From NCBI GenBank assembly GCA_045660295.1, contig JAZRDN010000017.1, positions 1 to 13,328 on the forward strand: a stretch of 13,328 nucleotides of DNA, written 5' to 3'. This document shows positions 1 through 4,868 of this stretch, piece by piece. The stretch's first letter is position 1; each line of letters starts with the position of its first letter. The position numbers were made by a program, and so were the translations under genes. A model generated the notes under the pieces. It saw only the letters and a list, made by a program, of their open reading frames with translations. It was not told where the DNA came from and did not search any database. Origin of the DNA: RGIG8775 sp045660295 (GTDB lineage Bacteria; Bacillota; Clostridia; Oscillospirales; CAG-272).

Positions 1-236
1 TGTTCCGTTTTTTTCTTTTTTGGCGGAGAAGGAAGGATTTGCCAATCTGCGCACCGCCGCAAGCCGAAGGCGCGCGGGGCGCAGATAATCAAGCGCGAGC
101 GAGTCTGTGCTTGCACAAGCGAGCCGCGCGCCGATTGCTCCCGCGAGCGTTGCGCCATAGGCGCAACATAGCGCAACGCGCCACCGCATAGCGGTGTTGC
201 TCGCAAGGAGTAAGGTTCAAATTTAACCGCCATTTT
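1..236. repeat. Palindrome-rich repeat cassette A with tRNA-like ends
   Basis: A G+C-rich repeat unit. Its left end (about 20-40, TGGCGGAGAAGGAAGGATTT) is the reverse complement of a typical tRNA-Ser 3' end, and its right end (about 212-233) carries GGTTCAAAT followed by ACCGCCA, a tRNA T-arm and acceptor end in direct orientation. Between them lie short palindromes, such as GTTGCGCC-ATA-GGCGCAAC and CACCGC-ATA-GCGGTG. The segment 135-222 recurs almost unchanged at 397-483. The T-rich first 18 bases may be the tail of a terminator belonging to a tRNA just upstream of the window. No credible gene is seen: open frames here are by-products of G+C-rich repeats. Confidence 0.75.
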
Positions 237-264
237 GTACTATATGGAATACCCTTTCGGACGC

Positions 265-492
265 TCCGTATTTTTCTTTTTTGGCGGAGAAAAAAGGATT
301 TGCTTACCTGCGCCCGTCACTCGCACAGCGAGTGGCGGCGCAGATAACGCAGCGAAGCCGAGTCGGAAAGCTCGCTTTCCAGCGAGGCGAGCAAAGTTGC
401 TCCGCGAGCGTTGCGCCACAGGCGCAACAAAGCGCAACGCGCCACCGCATAGCGGTGTTGCTCGCAAGGAGTAAGGTTCAAATCAGTTACGC
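265..492. repeat. Palindrome-rich repeat cassette B (copy of A)
   Basis: Second unit, about 261 bp downstream of cassette A. It opens with TTTTTTGGCGGAGAAAAAAG and closes with GAGTAAGGTTCAAAT. Its last 87 bases match cassette A with only a few differences. Its left half differs from A but keeps the same design: nested palindromes CTGCGCC...GGCGCAG enclosing CACTCGC-ACA-GCGAGTG, then GGAAAGC-TC-GCTTTCC. The right half is conserved and the left half variable, so the unit looks assembled from interchangeable hairpins rather than simply duplicated. Confidence 0.75.
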
Positions 493-514
493 TCTGTAGA
501 TAGCCTAATTAAAA

Positions 515-640
515 CTCGCGCATTCTCCTTCCACCGCTATCGCGGTCCCCCTCCCTCTCGGAGGGAGGCTTTGTGCTAAACACAGGCGCGAGCACCCTCA
601 CCGCAGGGTGAGTAAGGTTCAAATCCCTCAACAAAACCGC
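515..640. repeat. Palindrome cassette C, related right end
   Basis: Third, more diverged unit. It contains CCTCCCT-CTC-GGAGGGAGG near 549-567 and CACCCT-CACCGC-AGGGTG near 593-610, and ends in GAGTAAGGTTCAAATCCCT, the same right-end motif as cassettes A and B. No left tRNA-like end was found. With A and B it fills the gene-free stretch 1-657. Confidence 0.6.
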
Positions 641-658
641 AATTCTGATACAAAGGGA

Positions 659-687
659 TTGCGCTCTTTCTTTTTTTATGATATAAT
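659..687 (+). promoter_or_regulatory. Sigma-A promoter of the HExxH gene
   Basis: TTGCGC at 659-664, a 17-bp spacer and TATAAT at 682-687, preceded by TGA giving a TGn extended -10. It lies 41 bp upstream of the start codon at 729. Confidence 0.8.
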
Positions 688-728
688 AACGTTGTAACAG
701 AAGCCAACAATAAAATGAGGATATTTTA

Positions 729-1199
729 ATGACAACGAATTTCTTATGGGTAACTAACACTCCCGAAAATATACGCTTCTATTCGGATTCCGCACCTAAA
801 TCCAATCTTTCTCTTCGCTTTGCATCTGCTATTGACGGCAGCACCAAAAAACATATTTGCAATTTCGTTCGCTACCTGCGAAAGGAGTTTTTCTTCCCTA
901 TAAGATGTAATGTTTATTTTTGCAATCAAGAGAAGTTCCGTTCCTCAAAAAAAGGATATTGCTACGGAATTTTCTATTCTAACGATGAAAGCAGTGGGCG
1001 AATTTATCCTCAAATTTATATACCTGCAAATATGGAACTATATTCAGTTTATCATTCTTTGTGTCACGAATTGAGTCACTACTTTCAATGGTATTTTAAT
1101 GACGACAAAAGAAGCGATCGCTCTCTTGAAGTACAAGCTTCAAAATATGCTTCTCGCATTTTAGATCTTTATTGCAATCATTACTGCAAGGAGCAATAA
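729..1199 (+). CDS. Small HExxH putative metallopeptidase, ImmA/IrrE-like
   Basis: A 156-residue cytosolic-looking protein with no signal peptide or membrane segment. Seen directly: HELSH at residues 113-117, the HExxH zinc motif, followed by LEVQASKYA at 133-141, where Glu134 could be the third zinc ligand. This spacing and the trailing ASKYASRIL helix resemble gluzincin-type domains such as ImmA/IrrE (M78). The N-terminal 100 residues are not recognised. The start is supported by a TGAGG ribosome site eight bases upstream and by its own promoter at 659-687. It has no Xre partner next to it, unlike classical ImmA/ImmR pairs; the nearest Xre gene lies 700 bp away in opposite orientation. Inference: a peptidase or a degenerate zinc-binding protein. 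The substrate is unknown. SprT-like or phage-type metallopeptidase families are alternatives. Confidence 0.7.
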   Translation: MTTNFLWVTNTPENIRFYSDSAPKSNLSLRFASAIDGSTKKHICNFVRYLRKEFFFPIRCNVYFCNQEKFRSSKKGYCYGIFYSNDESSGRIYPQIYIPANMELYSVYHSLCHELSHYFQWYFNDDKRSDRSLEVQASKYASRILDLYCNHYCKEQ

Positions 1200-1219
1200 A
1201 TTTCGCCTTTATATTACCA

Positions 1220-1248
1220 TTGACAAACATTACCGTTAGTGTTATAAT
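1220..1248 (+). promoter_or_regulatory. Strong sigma-A promoter
   Basis: TTGACA at 1220-1225, a 17-bp spacer and TATAAT at 1243-1248. Both hexamers match consensus. It drives the membrane protein starting at 1306. Confidence 0.88.
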
Positions 1249-1258
1249 AAAGTCAACA

Positions 1259-1289
1259 GCTACAGTCGTGTAATTAAATTTGCTGTAGC
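1259..1289 (+). promoter_or_regulatory. Leader inverted repeat before the ribosome site
   Basis: GCTACAG (1259-1265) pairs with CTGTAGC (1283-1289), leaving a 17-base loop, between the predicted transcript start near 1255 and the AAGGAG ribosome site at 1293-1298. It could be an operator half-site pair or an RNA hairpin affecting translation. The function is inferred only from position. Confidence 0.4.
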
Positions 1290-1305
1290 AAGAAGGAGAG
1301 TCATT

Positions 1306-1788
1306 ATGAGAGAAGTTATTCAGCATCCCGTCTACGGTGAAATCATTTACGACGAGAGCATCTGGACCGGCAAAAAGACGTTAACCGTCAATGGTGTTAA
1401 TGCCACAAAGATTTCCAAAAAAGAGTTCGCCTTAAACGAAAAAAGGTTCACTCTTAAAGGAAGCTACATATCCGGTGTCAGCCTGTGTGTAGACGACGAG
1501 GCTATAGAGCTTTCGCCCAAAACAACGTGGTACGAGATAGCTTTGGCTATCATTCCCTTCTTGTTCTTAATGATTTGGGGCAACAGTGTTGCACTTTGCG
1601 CGATCTTTCCCGTCGTTGGCGGAGCGATTGGCGGTGCTTTGGGCGGCGTTGCTATAGTAGTGTCTTTGTTTTTTATGAAGAAGCAAAAATCTCCTATTGT
1701 TAAGGTTCTTATAGGAGCCGCCGTGATCGTTGCCACTATTTTCGTTGCATATATTATAGCTCTTGGAATTTTACAGCTCTTAGCCTAA
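1306..1788 (+). CDS. Small membrane protein, unknown function
   Basis: 160 residues. The first 70 are soluble and beta-rich (HPVYGEIIYDESIWTGKKTL near the start), followed by three hydrophobic segments at about 76-92, 94-124 and 131-158. The middle segment is glycine-rich (GGAIGGALGG, 105-114). No named domain is recognised. The layout, a small N-terminal soluble domain before a membrane bundle, resembles other uncharacterised Clostridia membrane proteins. The start is secure: AAGGAG seven bases upstream and a consensus promoter 57 bp upstream. It is monocistronic, ending in a strong terminator at 1829-1871. It is separate from the membrane gene cluster at 4866-9212 and does not carry that cluster's AAAGGCGGTG ribosome site. 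Confidence 0.75.
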   Translation: MREVIQHPVYGEIIYDESIWTGKKTLTVNGVNATKISKKEFALNEKRFTLKGSYISGVSLCVDDEAIELSPKTTWYEIALAIIPFLFLMIWGNSVALCAIFPVVGGAIGGALGGVAIVVSLFFMKKQKSPIVKVLIGAAVIVATIFVAYIIALGILQLLA

Positions 1789-1828
1789 CAGCTAAAAGCA
1801 TTTTGTATCAAAATTAGATCTATTAGCC

Positions 1829-1871
1829 AAGAAGCGGAGCGCCCTCTCGGGCGCTCCGCTTCTTTCTTTTT
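1829..1871 (+). terminator. Rho-independent terminator
   Basis: A 16-bp perfect stem (1829-1844 with 1849-1864), a TCTC loop and the tract TCTTTCTTTTT. It ends the transcript of the gene at 1306-1788. Confidence 0.93.
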
Positions 1872-1894
1872 AAACACACTCTCTTCCGGGCATT

Positions 1895-2101
1895 TTACTT
1901 AAGCGGCTTTTTGTTATCCGTCAAGCCTAAGATGTAGTCTGTTGAGGTTTTATAAAATTTAGCCAAGGCTATCAGGCAGGGGATAGGAAGCTGCCTCTGC
2001 CCGTTTTCATATTGCGAATAGGTATTCTGCTTTACGTGCAGATATTCTGCGATCTCTCTTTGAGATAAATCGTTATCCTCTCTTAATTCCTTAATTCTCA
2101 T
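1895..2101 (-). CDS. Xre/Cro-C1 family HTH regulator
   Basis: 68 residues, essentially one Cro/C1-type helix-turn-helix domain. Helix 2 is about residues 13-21 (SQREIAEYL) and the recognition helix about 24-33 (KQNTYSQYENG region), followed by the usual LPIPCLIALAKFYKTSTDYILGL helices 4-5 seen in single-domain SinR-like proteins. The ATG is supported by GGAGG five bases upstream. It is transcribed divergently from the small gene at 2211, and the 109-bp gap contains repeated GAGATA/TGATATAA half-sites that are a natural binding place for it. A TATAAT on the minus strand (plus 2129-2134) could be its -10, with only a poor -35. Likely role: autorepressor that also controls the divergent gene. 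Confidence 0.9.
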   Translation of the reverse strand: MRIKELREDNDLSQREIAEYLHVKQNTYSQYENGQRQLPIPCLIALAKFYKTSTDYILGLTDNKKPLK

Positions 2102-2129
2102 TATCCCCTCCGAAAATGATTTTAAATTA

Positions 2130-2182
2130 TTATATCATATCGCGTTTTGAGATATTGACATTTATCTCATTTTGTGATATAA
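2130..2182. promoter_or_regulatory. Operator-like nested inverted repeats
   Basis: Outer pair TTATATCA (2130-2137) and TGATATAA (2175-2182). Inner pair GAGATA (2149-2154) and TATCTC (2163-2168). The motif TTTTGNGATAT also occurs as a direct repeat at 2145-2155 and 2170-2180. The inner repeat straddles the -35 of the rightward promoter and the outer one overlaps its -10, which suits repression by the adjacent Xre protein. Binding is inferred, not shown. Confidence 0.6.
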
Positions 2183-2183
2183 C
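2155..2183 (+). promoter_or_regulatory. Promoter of the DUF6809-like gene
   Basis: TTGACA at 2155-2160, a 17-bp spacer and TATAAC at 2178-2183. It sits inside the operator-like repeats. Confidence 0.82.
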
Positions 2184-2210
2184 GGCAATCCAAGAACAAA
2201 AAAGGAGCTT

Positions 2211-2399
2211 ATGGAGTATATAGCAAGACACCGAAGCAGTCTTATGGAAACGCTTTCTGATGAGCAACAGGAAATATTCGAGAAATTGGACGTTTGCTAC
2301 GCAGAGCTTAACGATACGCGAGAGTGCGAAATCTTCTCCTACGCGTTTAGTATTGGAGCAAGGCTTGCAATTGAGGTGTCTAAATTTGAAATTGAGTAA
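2211..2399 (+). CDS. Short DUF6809-like protein
   Basis: 62 residues, helical and acidic. The stretch DEQQEIFEKLDVCYAEL followed by FSYAFSIGARLAIEV resembles the C-terminal half of DUF6809-type proteins of Clostridia, in which a charged helix is followed by a (F/Y)xYGFxLGxxLxxEV-type segment. That assignment is from memory and of moderate strength. No catalytic residues or membrane segment are visible. AAGGAG lies only three bases before the ATG, closer than usual; the alternative Met12 has no ribosome site, so the first ATG is kept. The gene is divergent from an Xre regulator and ends at a terminator shared with the transporter gene. The pairing could suggest a mobile-element control module, but neither protein is a recognised toxin. 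Confidence 0.7.
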   Translation: MEYIARHRSSLMETLSDEQQEIFEKLDVCYAELNDTRECEIFSYAFSIGARLAIEVSKFEIE

Positions 2400-2440
2400 A
2401 AAAGCCACCCACACAGCACGGTATGGGTGGCACTTTTTAT
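2398..2440. terminator. Bidirectional terminator
   Basis: GCCACCCA (2404-2411) pairs with TGGGTGGC (2424-2431). The T tract after 2433 serves the plus-strand small gene and the six A residues at 2398-2403 serve the converging minus-strand transporter gene. Confidence 0.88.
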
Positions 2441-2451
2441 TTAATCCCCTA

Positions 2452-3810
2452 TCAAACCGTCACAACCCCGAACGCCTCGAGCACCGAGGTGGTGAGGATC
2501 GCGAGAATGCAGATGGGGGCGACGTAGGTTATAACGATCTCGAAGAGCTTTTTCCATTTGAATTTGCCGGAAAGCTCTATTTCCGCGCTTATCGTGCGGG
2601 GCTTAAGAACAAAAGCGACGAGAATGCAGGTGAAGATCGCGATCACGGGCATCATAATGCTGTTGCTTATGAAATCGAAGAAATCGAGCAGGGGCATTCC
2701 GATGATCTTGACAGCGCTCCACGCGCTGTATCCGAGGGATGAGGGGATACCGAGGGCGAGGGAGAACGCAAGAATGATAAGACAGCTCTTTTTTCTTCCT
2801 ATGCGGAATTTATCCATAAGGACGGAAACGAGGGTTTCCATAAGCGAGATAGACGAGGTGAGGGCGGCAAGAAGCACCATAATGAAGAATGCCGCGCCGA
2901 TAAACGCGCCACCGGGCATATTTAGAAACACCTTAGGCAGGGTTACGAACATAAGTCCGGGGCCCTTGCCGAGAGCCGCCTGATCCCCACCGGAGAACGC
3001 GAATACCGCAGGAATTATCATTAGTCCCGCGAGGAACGCAACACCGGTATCGAAGATCTCTATCTGCTTTATGCTCCTTTCGATGCTTATATCCTTTTTC
3101 ATATACGAGCCAAAGGTTATCATAATACCCATAGCGAGCGACATCGAATAGAAGAGCTGTCCCATCGCGGTAACGACGGTCATTATAGTGAAGTTTGAAA
3201 GATCGGGCTTTATATAGTAGATAACGCCCTCCCACGCGCCGTCTGTCGTTGCAATGGTGTATATTCCGATAAAGACGGTGAGCGCTATGAGTATGGGCAT
3301 CATAAATTTTGACACCTTTTCAACGCCGCGCTCTACACCGAAGAGGACGACGAGGGCGGTAAGACCGATAAAGACGGCAAACCAAATGATAGGCTGCCAG
3401 GTGCTTCCGATATAGGCGTCAAAATATCCGTCACCCGCCATCGAAGAGGCAGATCCGGACATAAAGCCCACCATATACTTGATAACCCAACCGCCGATTA
3501 CCGAGTAATACGGGAGGATTATCGCGGGAACGAGGGCGGCAAGGTAGCCGACGAAGGTAAATCTTTTATCGAGTGCGGAAAACGCCTTTATAGCGCTTTT
3601 TCCGGTTTTTCTTCCTATAGCGATCTCTGCCGCCATAAGCGAAAAGCCGAATGTGAGCGAGAGGATTATATAGACGAGAAGAAAGATTCCTCCGCCGTAT
3701 TTTGCGGCAAGGTAGGGGAAACGCCAGATGTTTCCAAGCCCGACCGCAGAGCCTGCAGCGGCAAGAACGAAGCCTATCTTACCGGTAAAGGTGCTTCTTT
3801 TTGATTCCAT
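2452..3810 (-). CDS. Neurotransmitter:sodium symporter (NSS/SNF) family transporter
   Basis: A 452-residue polytopic membrane protein, normal length for bacterial NSS proteins. Signature features: AVGLGNIWRFPY at residues 22-33, the unwound TM1 region that in LeuT-fold transporters binds sodium and substrate; AAEIAIGR after TM2; AMGQLFYSMSLAMG in TM6; and LTSSISLMETLVS in TM8, matching the sodium-site Ser/Thr pair. By family it takes up an amino acid or related amine by Na+ symport across the cytoplasmic membrane; the substrate cannot be read from sequence. Start choice: an in-frame TTG lies 12 bases upstream (3822), but it overlaps the GGAG ribosome site, which is six bases before the ATG at 3810, so the ATG is preferred. 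Monocistronic, with its own promoter and a bidirectional terminator. Confidence 0.94.
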   Translation of the reverse strand: MESKRSTFTGKIGFVLAAAGSAVGLGNIWRFPYLAAKYGGGIFLLVYIILSLTFGFSLMAAEIAIGRKTGKSAIKAFSALDKRFTFVGYLAALVPAIILPYYSVIGGWVIKYMVGFMSGSASSMAGDGYFDAYIGSTWQPIIWFAVFIGLTALVVLFGVERGVEKVSKFMMPILIALTVFIGIYTIATTDGAWEGVIYYIKPDLSNFTIMTVVTAMGQLFYSMSLAMGIMITFGSYMKKDISIERSIKQIEIFDTGVAFLAGLMIIPAVFAFSGGDQAALGKGPGLMFVTLPKVFLNMPGGAFIGAAFFIMVLLAALTSSISLMETLVSVLMDKFRIGRKKSCLIILAFSLALGIPSSLGYSAWSAVKIIGMPLLDFFDFISNSIMMPVIAIFTCILVAFVLKPRTISAEIELSGKFKWKKLFEIVITYVAPICILAILTTSVLEAFGVVTV

Positions 3811-3860
3811 TTTATTCTCCAATTAGGTTCTTTGTTACTCTTAAAATTTCATACTCCGTT

Positions 3861-3889
3861 ATTTTACCATACTTTTCTATATTTTTCAA
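3861..3889 (-). promoter_or_regulatory. Promoter of the NSS transporter gene
   Basis: On the minus strand: TTGAAA (plus 3884-3889), 17-bp spacer and TAAAAT (plus 3861-3866), preceded by TGG as an extended -10. Confidence 0.82.
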
Positions 3890-4054
3890 CCTTTTTAACA
3901 AAAACTTAAAATTATATATATACGAAATTTGAAAAATTATGTATGAATTTATCCCTCCGCGGCAAATATAATAGACGAGGGGGAGAATTTTTCGCCATTT
4001 CCCTTTGGCTTTTTTCGGCACGGAAATTTTTTCTCAAATATTTGTAAAAAAGGC

Positions 4055-4083
4055 TTGACAAAGCGCATACTTTGTGATATACT
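4055..4083 (+). promoter_or_regulatory. Promoter of tRNA-Gln
   Basis: TTGACA at 4055-4060, 17-bp spacer and TATACT at 4078-4083 with TGA before it. The stretch TTTGTGATATACTAAT is shared with the promoter at 8259-8287. Confidence 0.87.
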
Positions 4084-4115
4084 AATAACCGCCGTGAACA
4101 AAGCACGGCTAAAAT

Positions 4116-4189
4116 AGCGGAATTGTGTAACGGTAGCACAGCAGACTCTGACTCTGTATGTTGGGGTTCGAATCCCTATTCCGCTGCCA
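4116..4189 (+). tRNA. tRNA-Gln (anticodon CTG), CCA encoded
   Basis: A complete cloverleaf of 74 bases including the encoded CCA. Acceptor stem AGCGGAA (4116-4122) pairs with TTCCGCT (4179-4185). The D arm is GTGT...GCAC. The anticodon stem is GCAGA/TCTGT with loop CTCTGAC, giving anticodon CTG at 4148-4150, which reads CAG (Gln). The T arm has the loop TTCGAAT. The discriminator is G4186 and CCA occupies 4187-4189. It has its own promoter and is followed three bases later by a terminator. Its 3' end is copied in inverted and direct orientation in the repeats immediately downstream. Confidence 0.95.
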
Positions 4190-4192
4190 AAC

Positions 4193-4229
4193 AAAACAGA
4201 CCATCATTCGATGGTCTGTTTTTTTTTTT
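4193..4229 (+). terminator. tRNA-Gln terminator, copy 1
   Basis: AAAACAGACCATC (4193-4205), loop ATTC, GATGGTCTG and then a run of eleven T. The hairpin core AGACCATC-ATTC-GATGGTCT recurs exactly at 4541-4560. Confidence 0.92.
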
Positions 4230-4230
4230 G

Positions 4231-4384
4231 GTGGCAGCGGAATAGAGGATTTGAACAAGGAGGGAGCAAAGCTCTGCTTTGCGGAAGAAAACAGTCCGGT
4301 GGACTGTTTTTGCCGACGAGGGCAGCGAGCGAAGCGAGGCGATAGAGTGCGGTAGCACTCGGAAAAATCCCTATTCCGCGCCAC
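4231..4384. repeat. tRNA-Gln-end-bounded palindrome cassette 1
   Basis: The left end 4232-4256 begins TGGCAGCGGAATAGAGGATT, the reverse complement of the tRNA-Gln 3' end apart from one inserted base and one substitution. The right end 4365-4384 begins AAATCCCTATTCCGCGCCA, the same tRNA end in direct orientation, so the two form terminal inverted repeats. Inside are perfect hairpins GCAAAGC-TCT-GCTTTGC (4266-4282), AAAACAGTCC-GGT-GGACTGTTTT (4288-4310) and GAGTGC-GGTA-GCACTC (4345-4360). No gene; frames crossing it are artefacts. Confidence 0.8.
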
Positions 4385-4400
4385 CGATATTGTGTATTCT

Positions 4401-4540
4401 TGGCAGCGGAATAGAGGATTTGAACCCCAGCGCCGAGCCTCTTGCGAGGCACGGGGTTCGTATACCCCGACCGAAGATCGACAAGCTCGCTTGTCAGGCG
4501 CAGGGTGTGGGTATCTTCGCGTAGCGAATACCCCTATTCC
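4401..4540. repeat. tRNA-Gln-end-bounded palindrome cassette 2
   Basis: The same left end as cassette 1 (4401-4425, continuing into TTTGAAC) and a shortened right end CCCCTATTCC at 4531-4540. Different internal palindromes: GCCTC-TTGC-GAGGC, GACAAGC-TC-GCTTGTC and GGGTAT-C-TTCGC-GTA-GCGAA-TACCC (4509-4533). The ends are conserved while the hairpin filling is replaced. Confidence 0.78.
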
Positions 4541-4569
4541 AGACCATCATTCGATGGTCTGTTTTGTTT
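4541..4569 (+). terminator. tRNA-Gln terminator hairpin, copy 2
   Basis: Exact copy of the 20-base hairpin at 4198-4217, followed by a broken T tract GTTTTGTTT and then GGTGGC, the same bases that follow copy 1. It is probably a relic of duplication of the tRNA 3' flank. Whether it still terminates anything is uncertain. Confidence 0.75.
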
Positions 4570-4579
4570 GTGGTGGCGC

Positions 4580-4663
4580 GGGCGTGCGATGCACGCCCCT
4601 ACGAATACCGGGACGCTGAGGACGTCATTCCCTACAAAGCGGGAGGATAATATCCTCCCCTAC
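4580..4663. repeat. Pair of 8-bp-stem palindromes with NAT loop
   Basis: GGGCGTGC-GAT-GCACGCCC (4580-4598) and GGGAGGAT-AAT-ATCCTCCC (4641-4659), each followed by CTAC and 61 bp apart. The stems are different but the format is the same. Confidence 0.65.
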
Positions 4664-4692
4664 TTTACATTTAACGAATTTTATGCTATAAT
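4664..4692 (+). promoter_or_regulatory. Promoter of the membrane gene cluster
   Basis: TTTACA at 4664-4669, 17-bp spacer and TATAAT at 4687-4692, with TGC as an extended -10. It implies a leader of about 165 bases before the ATG at 4866. Confidence 0.85.
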
Positions 4693-4702
4693 ATACGAGG
4701 TA

Positions 4703-4825
4703 CGTGTCTGTCGGCTTACCGACAAGCACGGACGAGGTATATTTCAAGAAATGTGCGAAAATCTCTTGATTTTCGGTGTGTTGCCGTGAGGCAGCACGGT
4801 TAATTTCACGTCTTGGGAAATTAAC
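4703..4825 (+). promoter_or_regulatory. Structured 5' leader with four consecutive hairpins
   Basis: H1 at 4703-4730: a 12-pair stem with one mismatch and loop CTTA. H2: CGAAAATC-TCTT-GATTTTCG (4756-4775). H3: CCGTG-AGGCAG-CACGG (4784-4799). H4: GTTAATTTC-ACGTCTTGG-GAAATTAAC (4799-4825), which shares two bases with H3 so the two may compete. No T tract follows any of them and no known riboswitch core was recognised. Inferred to be a regulatory leader or a set of protein-binding palindromes. Confidence 0.5.
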
Positions 4826-4836
4826 TTCACATAGAT

Positions 4837-4868
4837 TATACTAATCCCAGAAAGGCGGTGGGGATATG
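4837..4868 (+). promoter_or_regulatory. Conserved TATACT-AAAGGCGGTG start module 1
   Basis: TATACT at 4837-4842, then AATCCCAG, the ribosome site AAAGGCGGTG, five bases and ATG. The spacing and sequence recur at 6868-6899 and 8282-8313. The ribosome site is a long match to the complement of the 16S 3' tail, with C in place of the central A of GGAGG. A poor -35 (TTGGGA, 4813-4818) makes a second promoter here possible. Confidence 0.65.

Noticed and set aside
1..60. A tRNA-Ser gene on the minus strand
   Set aside because: Only the last 20 or so bases resemble a tRNA; no D, anticodon or variable arms can be folded.
235..760. Several open frames of 60-85 codons on both strands of the repeat region
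   Set aside because: They run through G+C-rich palindromes and tRNA-like ends, lack ribosome sites, overlap one another on both strands and have repeat-driven composition.
1895..2399. Toxin-antitoxin pair
   Set aside because: The genes are divergent rather than co-transcribed and the DUF6809-like protein has no recognised toxin fold or catalytic residues.
2260..2983. Plus-strand frames at 2260-2742 and 2558-2983
   Set aside because: The first overlaps the small 2211-2399 gene and then the transporter gene, the second lies wholly antisense to the transporter gene. No ribosome site, and both are long only because of the G+C bias of the coding strand.
3811..3822. Upstream TTG start for the NSS transporter
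   Set aside because: The TTG overlaps the GGAG ribosome site that serves the ATG at 3810.
4158..4789. Frames of 65-115 codons across the tRNA-Gln region
   Set aside because: They read through the tRNA 3' end, its terminator and repeat cassettes; no coherent protein features.
4699..4865. A known riboswitch class (c-di-GMP, SAM, cobalamin, purine, guanidine)
   Set aside because: None of the conserved core motifs of these classes could be recognised; only generic stem-loops are seen.
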